A DNA stretch of 64,000 nucleotides from positions 58,421 through 122,420 of the forward strand of contig CAVSMB010000024.1 of the NCBI GenBank assembly GCA_963728925.1. Direction: 5' to 3'. The notes under the pieces are model-generated. The model worked only from the letters and a program-made list of their open reading frames with translations. It had not been told where the DNA came from and made no database searches. Positions within the stretch are counted from its first letter, which is position 1, and the number at the start of each line of letters is the position of its first letter. This stretch comes from JBBPZA01 sp963728925. Its GTDB lineage: Bacteria; Actinomycetota; Thermoleophilia; Solirubrobacterales; Solirubrobacteraceae. Positions 44,427 through 52,852 of this stretch are shown one piece after another. A program made the translations under genes and the position numbers.

Positions 44427-45406
44427 AGCACCGCACCCTTGGCTCCCTGACCGTGTCCGAGCTCGGGCTCGGCTGCATGGGCATGTCCGCGTTCTACGGC
44501 AGCACCGACGACGACGAGTCCGTCGCGACCATCCACCGGGCGCTCGAGCTCGGCTGCACCTTCCTCGACACCGCCGAGATGTACGGGCCCTACACCAACG
44601 AGGAGCTCGTTGGTCGGGCGATCGCCGGGCGGCGCGATGACTGGACCATCGCGACGAAGCTGGGAATCCGCTTCGCGCACACAGAGGACAACCCGACCAA
44701 CCGGACCCTGGACGGGTCCGCCGAGAACGTGCGGCGCTCCATCGAGGGCTCGCTGGAGCGCCTGGGGACCGACCACGTCGACCTCTACTACCTGCACCGC
44801 GTCGACCCCGACACGCCGATCGAGGAGACCGTCGGCGCGATGGGCGAGCTCGTGCAGGAGGGCAAGGTGCGCCACCTCGGGCTCAGCGAGGCGTCGCCCG
44901 AGACCATCCGCCGCGCCCACGCGACGCATCCGATCACCGCGCTGCAGACCGAGTACTCCCTCTGGACCCGCGACCCCGAGGCCGAGATCCTCGCGACGGT
45001 CCGCGAGCTGGGCATCGGCTTCGTGCCCTACTCGCCGCTCGGCCGCGGTTTCCTCTCGGGGCGCTTCAGCTCGCCCGACGAGCTCGACGCCGACGACTTC
45101 CGCCGGCACGGGCCGCGCTTTCAGGGCGAGGCGCTGGAGCAGAACGTCCAGCTCGCGGCCAAGGTGCGCGAGATCGCTGAGGAGAAGGGCCTCACCGCCG
45201 GCCAGCTCGCGCTCGCATGGGTCCTCGCCCAGGGCGAGGACATCGTCCCGATCCCGGGGACCAAGCGCCGCCCCTACCTGGAGGAGAACCTCAAGGCGGC
45301 CGACGTCGAGCTCACCGACGACGACCTCGCCCGCATCGAGGCCGAGGTCCCGCGCGCGGCGGGCGACCGCTACGACGCGACCGGGATGGCGACGGTCAAC
45401 CGCTGA
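44423..45406 (+). CDS. Aldo/keto reductase
   Basis: A 327-residue NADPH-dependent TIM-barrel oxidoreductase. The catalytic tetrad regions are present: FLDTAEMYGPYTNEELVG (Asp, Tyr), TIATKLG (Lys) and LYYLHRVDP (His). The cofactor region is VPYSPLGRGFLSGRF and VPIPGTKRRPYLEEN. It reduces aldehydes or ketones and is often paired with MerR-type regulators for carbonyl stress. It is the second gene of the leaderless merR operon, translated by ATGA coupling. Confidence 0.9.
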   Translation: MKHRTLGSLTVSELGLGCMGMSAFYGSTDDDESVATIHRALELGCTFLDTAEMYGPYTNEELVGRAIAGRRDDWTIATKLGIRFAHTEDNPTNRTLDGSAENVRRSIEGSLERLGTDHVDLYYLHRVDPDTPIEETVGAMGELVQEGKVRHLGLSEASPETIRRAHATHPITALQTEYSLWTRDPEAEILATVRELGIGFVPYSPLGRGFLSGRFSSPDELDADDFRRHGPRFQGEALEQNVQLAAKVREIAEEKGLTAGQLALAWVLAQGEDIVPIPGTKRRPYLEENLKAADVELTDDDLARIEAEVPRAAGDRYDATGMATVNR

Positions 45407-45500
45407 GCCCGCGCAATGGCCCTGGCGGCCCTGCCGGCCCGCTACGTCGCCGCACGGCGCGGGCCGGCCTCCGGGCCGGCCCGTCGCCGCGCGGCCGCGC

Positions 45501-45776
45501 TCATACGTCCTCGCTGGGCATGAGGATCCAGAGCGCCGGATAGACGAACGGCAGCGTGAAGATCGAGGCGATCGACACGAGCCGCATGACGAGCGGGTTG
45601 ACATCGTGGCGTCTCGCGAAGCCGGCGGAGACGCCCGAGATCACCCGCCCGCGGCGGGGACGGACGAGTCCGTTCTCGCGGAACCACTGGCGGGCGCCCT
45701 CGAGCGAGGCGTCCGAGGCAGAGAACGGCTTGCGGTCCGGTGTGGTCTGGTTCGGTGCTGAGGCGGTGGCGGTCAT
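45501..45776 (-). CDS. Short PspC-domain protein
   Basis: A 91-residue protein. After a hydrophilic N-terminus (SLEGARQWFRENGLV) a single PspC domain follows (RVISGVSAGFARRHDVNPLV, then MRLVSIASIFTLPFVYPALW). The end is MPSEDV. PspC proteins sit in the membrane and signal envelope stress. The ATG at 45776 follows a GAAAGGA ribosome site. It stands alone, unlike the PspC genes of the 20-24 kb operon, and may interact with that system. Confidence 0.8.
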   Translation of the reverse strand: MTATASAPNQTTPDRKPFSASDASLEGARQWFRENGLVRPRRGRVISGVSAGFARRHDVNPLVMRLVSIASIFTLPFVYPALWILMPSEDV

Positions 45777-45877
45777 GGCGTCCTTTCGTCGGGCGGTGAG
45801 CCCGGTCGGTGTCTGCCACCACCGTGCCGGACGCGACCGGCCGATCCCAGGGGGCCAGCAGGCGGGCGAGGGTGCGG

Positions 45878-47608
45878 CTACCCGGCCGGCGCCGCGACGC
45901 GCTCGCGGACGGGTAGGGAGATCCGCAGGTCGTCGAGCCTCGCGGAGAACGAGGTGGGGCTCGCGCCGTAAGTCGGCGCGTCGCGGCCGAGCAGCTCGAC
46001 GACGATCCGGTGACCGGCGGGGAAGCGCCAGCCGTTGCCGTCGAGCTCGAGGCGGAAGGCGCCCGACTGGTCGGTGACGAGGCGGTACGTGCCGCGGGTG
46101 ATCATGCGCTGGGTCCCCGTCGCCGGATCGAGATCCCACAGGCGCACGTCGAGCTGGCCGTTGCGCCCGGTCGTGCGCACGGCGCCGGTCAGCGTGGGCA
46201 GCCCGATCAGCGTGACGCCCGGCGAGACCGCGCTGAACACCGCCTTGCTGGTCGGGTCGGGCGGCAGGGCGGTGCAGTCGCCGCCGACGCCGCCGAGCTT
46301 GTCGGCGAGCACGGGATCCGCGCCGCGCGAGGTGATGCGCAGCCGCGCGCTCGTCCCGAACGAGAGCCGCCCGCGCGACAGCGCGTCGAAGCTGCGCCCC
46401 GTGTAGGGCCCGCCGCCGGCCGGCGCGGTCTTCGGGCAGACCTGGGTGAAGGCGGTCACCGCGCCCGGCCGCGGCGGGGCTCCGCGTCCCTTGAGCCATG
46501 CGTCGAAGAAGGCGACGCCCTGCCTCGTGAAGCGGCGATCGTCGTCGGGGTGGTTGGCCCCGCCGTGGCCGAGATCGCCGAGCTGCAGGGCGACGGGCGC
46601 GCGCGGGTCGCGGCGCCGCAGCCGATCGTAGGCGGCCAGCGCCTGGCCGACCGGGAACAGCGCGTCGGTCCAGCCGCTCTGCAGCAGCAGCGGCGCCGGC
46701 CTTCCCGGCAACGAGGCGACGCCGTGCTCGAGGTAGGAGGTCTCGAGGACCCGCGCGGCGGTGGGGCCGGTCGCGCTCGTGTCCAGCAGCCGCTTCCACA
46801 ACCGCAGGTCGGCGCTGAGGTCCCCTCCGGTCGGCGCCACGAACCCGGTGGACGCTGCGAAGAAGATCAGGTCGGCCCAGTGCTTGGTGACGACGCCGAA
46901 CGGCGAGCGCGACCAGTAGCCGCGGCCGTTGCGGGTGAAGATCGAACCGCCGTTCGTCCACAGCCAGCGGGGCCAGGCGGCCGTCAGGCTGATGCGACGG
47001 CCCTCGGGCGAGCGCCAGGGCGCGAGCCTGCCGCTGGGCAGCCGGACACGGTCGTGGAGGTAGGCGAGCATGGTCGACATGCCGCCGCCGTAGGAGATCC
47101 CCGTCGACCCGATCCGATCGCGCCGCGCGATGCCCTCGTCGACGAGCCGGCCGACGAGCCACTGGAGGTCGCGTACCTCATAGCGCATGTCGGCCAGCCG
47201 CGCCCAGCCCCGCTCGCAGCCGGCGGTGCGCGAGGCGACCCTGCCGCACGAGTTGCCGAAGCCGCGCGCGGTGGGGGTGACGACGGCGTAGCCGCGCCTG
47301 GCGAAGCCGACGTTGGTGTACCCGCCGCCGGCGCTCTCGAAGGCCGTCTTGGTCTGCGAGAGGCCGTGGAGGAGCAGGATCGTCGGGAACGGCCCGGCCC
47401 CGGTACGGGGCAGCGTCACGTCGACGTCGAGCGGAACTCCGTCCCAGCTGCGGACGCGCTGGGAGAGGTCGCTGGTCGGGCAGAAGCGCACGCCGTCACG
47501 CGCCGTGCAGCCATGGCCGAAGGGCGCCGGCGCGGCCTGGGCGGCGGGGGCCGCGAGCAGGAGCGCGACGGCGGCGAGCGCGGCGAGGAGCACGAGGAGG
47601 CGCGACAT
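45878..47608 (-). CDS. Secreted CocE/NonD-family (X-Pro dipeptidyl-peptidase-like) hydrolase
   Basis: A 576-residue exported serine hydrolase. The signal peptide is LLVLLAALAAVALLLAAPAA. The alpha/beta-hydrolase core has PTILLLHGLSQTKTAF, nucleophile GISYGGG, and GDLGHGGANHPDDDRRF with the likely catalytic His. The C-terminal jelly-roll typical of CocE and X-Pro peptidases begins near 460 (GQLDVRLWDLDPATGTQRMI). Substrates range from peptides to esters and cannot be predicted. Two N-terminal Cys (GCTARDGVRFC) may be disulphide-linked. Confidence 0.85.
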   Translation of the reverse strand: MSRLLVLLAALAAVALLLAAPAAQAAPAPFGHGCTARDGVRFCPTSDLSQRVRSWDGVPLDVDVTLPRTGAGPFPTILLLHGLSQTKTAFESAGGGYTNVGFARRGYAVVTPTARGFGNSCGRVASRTAGCERGWARLADMRYEVRDLQWLVGRLVDEGIARRDRIGSTGISYGGGMSTMLAYLHDRVRLPSGRLAPWRSPEGRRISLTAAWPRWLWTNGGSIFTRNGRGYWSRSPFGVVTKHWADLIFFAASTGFVAPTGGDLSADLRLWKRLLDTSATGPTAARVLETSYLEHGVASLPGRPAPLLLQSGWTDALFPVGQALAAYDRLRRRDPRAPVALQLGDLGHGGANHPDDDRRFTRQGVAFFDAWLKGRGAPPRPGAVTAFTQVCPKTAPAGGGPYTGRSFDALSRGRLSFGTSARLRITSRGADPVLADKLGGVGGDCTALPPDPTSKAVFSAVSPGVTLIGLPTLTGAVRTTGRNGQLDVRLWDLDPATGTQRMITRGTYRLVTDQSGAFRLELDGNGWRFPAGHRIVVELLGRDAPTYGASPTSFSARLDDLRISLPVRERVAAPAG

Positions 47609-47659
47609 CGCGGCGGGACCGTACTCGCGAGGGCGCGGCGGAGGTCGCGCGGCGGGCGC

Positions 47660-48124
47660 TCAAGCGGCCGACGCCTGCGAATCCGCGTCGGGGTCGGCGT
47701 CGGGGTGCACCACGAGCAGCGGGGCGTGGAGGTGGAAGTGCACGTCGCCGCCCACCGTGCCGAGCAGCGCGGAGGCGAGCCGTCCGCGCCCGCGGGAACC
47801 GAGGACCACGAGGTCGTGGCCGTTCTCCTCGACCTGCCGCACGATCTCGTAACCCGCATGGCCGTGGCGGATCCGCGTGGTGACCGAGACGTCGTCCGGC
47901 ACGCCGGCGGCAGCGTCGCGCACGAGGTCCTGGGCCTCGCGCTCGGCCTCGGCCTGCAGCGAGCTCACATCGACCCCCGCGCGGTACGCGAACGACGGCA
48001 GCGGAACGACGACGCTGAGGATGGTCAATCGCGCGTTGAGCGCCTGGGCGAGCTGCGTCGCGTGCTGCAGCGCGCGCTCAGCGGTTGGCGAGGAGTCCAC
48101 GGCGACGAGGATGTCGTTGTACAT
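47660..48124 (-). CDS. Universal stress protein (UspA family)
   Basis: A 154-residue UspA-type protein. The first strand is NDILVAVDSSPTAERAL, and the ATP-binding signature is VVLGSRGRGRLASALLGTVG, with PLLVVHPD at the C-terminus. The G-x2-G-x9-G pattern suggests that it binds ATP. The tail DADPDADSQASAA is low-complexity, with Ala/Asp repeats. It is divergent from the GIY-YIG gene. Confidence 0.9.
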   Translation of the reverse strand: MYNDILVAVDSSPTAERALQHATQLAQALNARLTILSVVVPLPSFAYRAGVDVSSLQAEAEREAQDLVRDAAAGVPDDVSVTTRIRHGHAGYEIVRQVEENGHDLVVLGSRGRGRLASALLGTVGGDVHFHLHAPLLVVHPDADPDADSQASAA

Positions 48125-48192
48125 GAGCGTGCTCCCGGGTCGACACGGCCAGGGTAGAACGCGCCCGCCGCCCTGCCGGTCACACTTGGCGC

Positions 48193-48486
48193 GTGACCGC
48201 CGCGGCCTGGGTCTACCTCCTTCGCTGCGCCGACGGGACGCTGTACTGCGGCTGGACGATCGACCTCCAGCGCAGGCTCGCCGCGCATGGCCGCGGCACG
48301 GCCAGCCGCTACACGCGGACGCGTCTCCCGGTCGAGGTGGCCGCTGCCTGGCCGATGCCCGACCGCGCGGCGGCACGGCGCGAGGAGGCGCGCGTCAAGG
48401 CGCTGACCCGCGAGCAGAAGCTCGCGCTGGTCGACGTCAGCCCGCCGCGGGCACCATGCAGAGGTCGGGGCGGTCCGGGCGGTTGA
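48193..48486 (+). CDS. GIY-YIG endonuclease-domain protein (UPF0213-like)
   Basis: A 97-residue single-domain protein. WVYLLRCADGTLYCGWT contains the degenerate GIY-YIG pair, followed by DLQRRLAAHGRGTASRYTRT (catalytic Arg region) and ARREEARVKALTREQKLALV (catalytic Glu region). UPF0213 proteins are presumed DNA-processing nucleases of unknown role. Start is GTG 48193. The last 50 bases overlap the convergent flippase-like gene, and the Gly/Arg-rich tail may not be conserved. Confidence 0.85.
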   Translation: MTAAAWVYLLRCADGTLYCGWTIDLQRRLAAHGRGTASRYTRTRLPVEVAAAWPMPDRAAARREEARVKALTREQKLALVDVSPPRAPCRGRGGPGG

Positions 48487-49516
48487 GGGCGCGTTGCAGC
48501 CCGAGGAAGGCGACCGAGCCGATGACGAGCGGAAGCCAGAAGAGGATCACCCGATAGGCCAGCACCGCGGCGGCGGTGTTCGCGGCGGGCGCGCCGTAGA
48601 CGACGAGCGTGCCGAGCAGCCCGCCGTCGATCCCTCCAAGGCCGCCGGGGATCGGCAGCGCGCCACCGAGCTGGCCGATGAGGTAACCCATGAGCACCAC
48701 GGACACCGCCGGCGCCGCCCCGAAGGCGTGGAAGGTGGCCAGCAGGACGAGGTTGTCGAACAGCCAGTAGCCGATCGCTCCGCCGATGACGAGCGGATCG
48801 CCGCTGCGCAGGATCTGCAGCGCCTCGGCCGTGCCCTCAACCAGGGCGCGACGCGCCGTCGCCCACCAGCGCCCCACGCGGCCGGCGTCGGGCGCCGCCG
48901 GCGGGCCGGGCCCGAGCCGGCCGATCCACACGATGGCGACGATCACCGCGACGGCGGCGACCGCCGGCAGCAGGGTCAGCAGCGGGGACAGCTCGGGACC
49001 GATGAGACCGGCGAACAGGGCCACACCGAGGACGGCCACGGCGACGAAGTTCACCGAGCTCTTGATCAGGAAGAAGGCGACCGAGCGCCGCGCGATCTTC
49101 TCGCCCGGCATCCCGCCCTCGTGGAGGATCCACGCGCCCAGGGCGAGGCCGCCGGCGCCGCTGGCGGGGACGATCGAGCCCATGGCGAGCTCGGACCACG
49201 CGATGTCCCAGCTCGTACGCCGCGACATGTGACGACAGAACACCGGACGGAACATCGCGACGTACGAGAGACAGGAGAGGAGTTCGAGCCCCACCGCGAC
49301 GGCGATCCAGCCGGGCTTCGCGTCCTCGAGCAGCGTGCGGATCTCGCCGAGGCCCGGTGCGAGCGCGACGATCAGGCCCACGACCGCGAGGATCGCCACC
49401 ACGGTCAGCGCGCGACGGACCAGCCGGCGGGTGTCGAACTCGTCGGGCAGCGTCACCGGGCCCGAACCGTCGGGGAGCGGCTCGGCGCGATAGCGCCTGG
49501 GGACGTTCGCTGCCAT
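48437..49516 (-). CDS. Lysylphosphatidylglycerol synthase TM-like (UPF0104) membrane protein
   Basis: A 359-residue protein with about eight transmembrane helices and the family blocks SELAMGSIVPASGAGGLALG, FFLIKSSVNFVAVAVLG and LIGQLGGALPIPGGLGGIDG. UPF0104 proteins are related to the membrane flippase half of MprF and are thought to move lipids or lipid-linked sugars. The N-terminal 40 residues are soluble. It is divergent from the MFS remnant. Confidence 0.85.
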   Translation of the reverse strand: MAANVPRRYRAEPLPDGSGPVTLPDEFDTRRLVRRALTVVAILAVVGLIVALAPGLGEIRTLLEDAKPGWIAVAVGLELLSCLSYVAMFRPVFCRHMSRRTSWDIAWSELAMGSIVPASGAGGLALGAWILHEGGMPGEKIARRSVAFFLIKSSVNFVAVAVLGVALFAGLIGPELSPLLTLLPAVAAVAVIVAIVWIGRLGPGPPAAPDAGRVGRWWATARRALVEGTAEALQILRSGDPLVIGGAIGYWLFDNLVLLATFHAFGAAPAVSVVLMGYLIGQLGGALPIPGGLGGIDGGLLGTLVVYGAPAANTAAAVLAYRVILFWLPLVIGSVAFLGLQRALNRPDRPDLCMVPAAG

Positions 49517-49558
49517 CCCTAGATCCTAGGAAGGCCGTTGGCGCTCTAGGCTCGGACG

Positions 49559-50215
49559 GTGCGGGCGGGGTCCACACGTCCGGGGCTCGTGCTCCTCACG
49601 GTCGCGGTCGTGGCCAACGCCGCCGGGCTGATCGTGTTCTTCGCGCTGATCGGCGCGACCGTGTACTTCTCCGCCTACTTCCAGCAGGTCCAGGGACGCG
49701 GGCCGGTCGAGGCGGGCCTGTGCGTGCTGCCGCTGGGCGCCGGGGTCGCCCTCGGCGCGCCCGTCGCGGGCCGCCTGACCGGCCGGCTGCGGGCGCGGAC
49801 TCCGATGGGCCTCGGGCTCGGGCTCGCCTGCGTGGCGATCCTGGGGCTGCTGCGCCTAGAGCCCGGCACGCATGTGTGGACGATCTGGTGGGACTTCCTC
49901 GTCCTCGGGCTGGGCGCCGGGCTGGCCTTGCCGCCGATGACCGCCGCCGCCGTCGGCGCCGTCCGGCCCGCGCGGGCCGGGATGGCCTCCGCGGTGCACA
50001 ACGCGCTGCGCCAGGTCGGGCAGGCGCTCGGCGTCGCCGTCCTCGGCGCGCTGGTCTTCGCGCAGCTCGGCGGCGCCGCCGCGTCGGGAGCGCGGCTCGA
50101 CCCCGCGGGCGGCGAGGCGTTCGTCCGCGGCCTGCACCACGCCACCGTCGTCTCGGCCGCGCTGCTCGCGGTCGGGCTCGTGCTCGTGCCGAAGGCGGGA
50201 GGCCAGGCGCCGTGA
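49559..50215 (+). pseudogene. C-terminal half of an EmrB/QacA-type MFS exporter
   Basis: A 218-codon frame with six or so helices: ANAAGLIVFFALIGATVYFS, AYFQQVQGRGPVEAGLCVLP, LPLGAGVALGAPVAGRLTGR, PPMTAAAVGAVRPARAGMAS and AVHNALRQVGQALGVAVLGA. These correspond to the second half of 14-helix drug exporters. The first half, with the proton-coupling motifs, is missing; the UPF0104 gene lies there instead. There is a GTG start but no ribosome site. It ends in a GTGA overlap with the CDF gene, so it may still be read for coupling. Confidence 0.7.
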
Positions 50216-51165
50216 GCGTCCGGCCCGTCCGCCCGCCCGCCGTCTCCGCCGACGAGCGCGAGAGCCTGCGCAGCGTGCTCGCCGCGCTGGCGGCGAACAC
50301 GGTCATCGCGACGGCGAAGGGCGTGGCCAGCGCGTTGACCGGTTCCTCGGCGCTCTTCGCCGAGACGCTCCACACCGTCGCCGACGCCGGCAACGAGCTG
50401 TTCCTCGTCGTCGCCCTGCGCCGGAGCGGGCGGGCGCCCGACGCCCTGCATCCGTTCGGTTACGGCCAGGAGCGCTACTACTGGGCGCTGCTCGCCGCGG
50501 TCGGCATGTTCGTCATCGGTGGAGCGGTGTCGATCTGGGAGGGCATCCAGGCGCTGCTGCACCCGCGCGAACTCGAGGCCTTCTGGGTCGGCGTGGGCGT
50601 GCTGGTCGTCGCCCTCGTCCTCGACGGGTTCAGCCGCACGGTCGCCGTGCGCGCGCTCCGGGGCCAGGCGCAGCGGCGCGGCGTCTCGCGTCGGACGCTG
50701 CTGCGCGAGAGCGCCGACCCGACGGTGACGACCGTCTACTTCGAGGACACCATCGACGTCCTCGGCGCAGCGCTCGCGCTCGTCGCCCTCGTGCTGCACC
50801 GCGTGACCGGCTCCGCGTTGCCCGACGCGCTGGCGACGCTGGCGATCGGCGCGCTGCTCGCCTATGTCGCCGTGCGCCTCGCGAGCCGCAACCGCGCGCT
50901 GCTCTCCAACCAGGCCGTGCCCGAGCGCTACGTGGCCTGGCTGCGCGAGCGCCTGGCGGCCGAGCCGGGCATCGCGAGCGTCGCGACGGTGGAGGCCGTC
51001 TTCCTCGGCCCCGGCGAGGTCCTCGTCGTCGCCGAGGTGCGGATGGAGCCGGGGCTCACGGGCGAGGAGGTGGCGTCGGACCTGAAGCGAGTCCGCTCGG
51101 TCATCCGCAACGAGGTTCCCGGCATCGCGCAGTTCTACCTCACGCCCGTCGCAGCCGAGAGATGA
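50212..51165 (+). CDS. Cation diffusion facilitator (zinc/cobalt/manganese exporter family)
   Basis: A 317-residue CDF antiporter with six helices and a cytoplasmic domain. The TM2 metal motif is H54-xxx-D58 (ETLHTVADAGNE), LHPFGYGQERYYWALLAAVG is the family block, and TM5 has VYFEDTIDVLGAALAL. The C-terminal domain (about 230-317) has the ferredoxin-like fold with VAEVRMEPG. Substitution of His in the usual HxxxD site hints at a metal other than zinc, but this is a guess. GTG 50212 overlaps the stop of the MFS remnant. Confidence 0.85.
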   Translation: MSVRPVRPPAVSADERESLRSVLAALAANTVIATAKGVASALTGSSALFAETLHTVADAGNELFLVVALRRSGRAPDALHPFGYGQERYYWALLAAVGMFVIGGAVSIWEGIQALLHPRELEAFWVGVGVLVVALVLDGFSRTVAVRALRGQAQRRGVSRRTLLRESADPTVTTVYFEDTIDVLGAALALVALVLHRVTGSALPDALATLAIGALLAYVAVRLASRNRALLSNQAVPERYVAWLRERLAAEPGIASVATVEAVFLGPGEVLVVAEVRMEPGLTGEEVASDLKRVRSVIRNEVPGIAQFYLTPVAAER

Positions 51166-51218
51166 ACGGGGCCGCGGCGACCCCGCTGCCCGTGGTCCCG
51201 GGACGCTCGCGGCGCCGG

Positions 51219-51515
51219 TCAGACGCGCGGTCCCGCCGCGGTGCGCCCGGCGTTGCGACCGGCGATCCAGCGGTAGAGCGCCAGCAGGATCATCACGCCG
51301 ATGATCGCGCCGATCACGCCGCCCCAGTCGAAGGCGTCCGAATCGCCGATGCCGAAGACCTTCGTGAAGATCAGGAAGCCGACGAACGAGCCGGCGAGGC
51401 CGAGCAGGATCGTCGCGAAGAACCCGCCCGGATCCTTGCCCGGCATGAGGAGCTTCCCGATCGCTCCGGCGACCAGCCCGAGCAGGATCGCGAAGATGAT
51501 CTCGCTGAAGTCCAT
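51219..51515 (-). CDS. GlsB/YeaQ/YmgE-family membrane protein
   Basis: A 98-residue protein with three helices and the family sequence IIFAILLGLVAGAIGKLLMP, GKDPGGFFATILLGLAGSFV and WGGVIGAIIGVMILLALYRW. These transglycosylase-associated proteins are induced by stress. The ATG follows an AGGGAGAAC ribosome site. It has an Arg-rich end. Confidence 0.9.
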   Translation of the reverse strand: MDFSEIIFAILLGLVAGAIGKLLMPGKDPGGFFATILLGLAGSFVGFLIFTKVFGIGDSDAFDWGGVIGAIIGVMILLALYRWIAGRNAGRTAAGPRV

Positions 51516-51596
51516 GGTTTGTTCTCCCTCCGCAGTGACCCTTCCGGGATGGAGGTTACGCGTCAGGCGCGTCGTTCAAACGGGCGATCGCCGGGA

Positions 51597-52295
51597 TCAG
51601 TGCGTGTGCTCGGTCCAGCGGGACCCGTCCCACCAGCGCAGCCGTGCCGCGCCGTGAGGATCGGGGAACCAGCCGGCGGGCGGTGAGGCCGCCGGTTGGG
51701 CGGGCGCCGCCGCCGGCTGGGCCGCGAACGGCGCCTGCTCGGCGGGCTGGACCGCGAACGGCGCGTGCTCGGCGGGCTGGACCGCGAACGGCGCGTGCTC
51801 GGCGGGCTGGGGCGCGAACGGCGCGGCGGCCGCCCGCGCGGCACCGTAGTCGCGGCGACGGGTGGTGAGGACGAGGACGACAGATGCGGCGAGCAGGCTG
51901 ATCCCCGCCGCGCCGACCAGGTAGAGGCCCCAGCCGACCTTGATGCTGTCCTTGAACTGGTCTCGGAACGAGGAGACGAGGAAGTCGCCGTTCGTCGCCG
52001 AGTTCGCGTCGACGACGGCCAGCACGACCATGATCGCGCCGATGATCGCCGCCACGACGACCAGGCCCCAGAGGTTGCGTCGGGCAAACGCGGCCCAGGC
52101 GACCAAGCAGGCCAGCACGAGAACCGCACCGACGATTACCACCGTCCCGTCGCCGCCGCGCTCCGTGCCCGAGACGCTCTCGTTGACGAAGCCGAGGTCG
52201 ACCGTCGCCCACGGCCCGAGCGCGCCGACGATCAGTGCGACGGCCGAGACGGCCGCCCACCAGAAGGCGGGATGACCGAGCTTCCTCACGACCAC
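51597..52295 (-). CDS. Membrane protein with C-terminal DUF2510
   Basis: A 232-residue protein. Four helices (about 10-35, 50-75, 80-100, 125-145) are followed by an Ala/Pro stalk with three tandem PAEHAPFAVQ-type decapeptides and a DUF2510 end (PPAGWFPDPHGAARLRWWDG, then SRWTEHTH). DUF2510 is a short actinobacterial cytoplasmic motif of unknown role. Start is GTG 52295, overlapping the preceding small membrane gene by ten bases. Confidence 0.85.
   Translation of the reverse strand: MVVRKLGHPAFWWAAVSAVALIVGALGPWATVDLGFVNESVSGTERGGDGTVVIVGAVLVLACLVAWAAFARRNLWGLVVVAAIIGAIMVVLAVVDANSATNGDFLVSSFRDQFKDSIKVGWGLYLVGAAGISLLAASVVLVLTTRRRDYGAARAAAAPFAPQPAEHAPFAVQPAEHAPFAVQPAEQAPFAAQPAAAPAQPAASPPAGWFPDPHGAARLRWWDGSRWTEHTH
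51731..51820. repeat. Three 30-bp tandem repeats inside the DUF2510 gene
   Basis: Units lie at 51731-51760, 51761-51790 and 51791-51820, nearly identical in DNA. They encode a decapeptide of the form PAE(H/Q)APFA(V/A)Q in the stalk between the membrane and DUF2510 parts. Near-identity suggests recent expansion and possible length variation between strains. Confidence 0.85.
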
Positions 52296-52543
52296 CCGCT
52301 TCCGGGCGTCTCGTCGGGCCAGTGGCCATGGCGGTCGAAGTACAGCCGGGCCTCCTCCTCCTCGTCGCGGTCACGGTCGCCCGACACCCCCATGCGATGA
52401 AGGAAGTTGAGCAGCGCCACGGCGGCCGCCCCGCCGATGAGCATGAGCCCGCCGTCGAGGCCGTGCCGCCCGCCGAAGGCGATGAGCGCGACGCCCGCCA
52501 CGCACAGCACCGCAGGCAGGACGTAGCGGACCGCGACGAGCAT
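52286..52543 (-). CDS. Small two-helix membrane protein
   Basis: An 85-residue protein with helices VRYVLPAVLCVAGVALIAFG and GLMLIGGAAAVALLNFLHRM, then an acidic DRDRDEEEEARLYFDRHG tail. It is cotranscribed with the overlapping DUF2510 gene (GTG start within its last codons). No domain is recognised. Confidence 0.7.
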   Translation of the reverse strand: MLVAVRYVLPAVLCVAGVALIAFGGRHGLDGGLMLIGGAAAVALLNFLHRMGVSGDRDRDEEEEARLYFDRHGHWPDETPGSGWS

Positions 52544-52852
52544 GTCTCAAACGTAGCCACTTCGAGCCGTCATGGGCGGCGCGAGCCCCCTGGCGACGAC
52601 GGGCTCCGGCCGCCCGAGCTCGTGCACGAGTGTGGCGCTTTTGCGGCGCCAACCCGTGCAGAGACGCCGGGCGCCTTGGAGGGCAGGCGAGCGGCGGCAG
52701 AGTTCCGGCGACGCGCTCTTCACGCGCGCTCCTCCTCGGGTAGGGACAGCCCCATCGCCTCGCCGCGCCCCACCGCGCGGCGAGGCGATGCAGGGGGACT
52801 TCCGGCGCCCTAGGTCCAGGGAGCGCCCCGCAAGCGCGAGGAGGCCCGTGGC
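52544..52852. other. Divergent intergenic region with a 15-bp perfect stem
   Basis: No gene is supported in these 309 bases. Positions 52753-52767 and 52776-52790 form a perfect 15-bp inverted repeat around an eight-base loop. It lies about 60 bases before the next start, so it may be an operator or an RNA hairpin rather than a terminator. GAGGAGG (52837-52844) is the ribosome site of the next gene. Confidence 0.5.

Noticed and set aside
46010..48157. 715-codon plus-strand frame over the CocE and UspA genes
   Set aside because: Both minus-strand genes have clear motifs and starts. The plus frame has none.
51731..51820. Possible CRISPR-like array
   Set aside because: The 30-bp units are contiguous without spacers and encode an in-frame decapeptide repeat. 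No cas genes are present.
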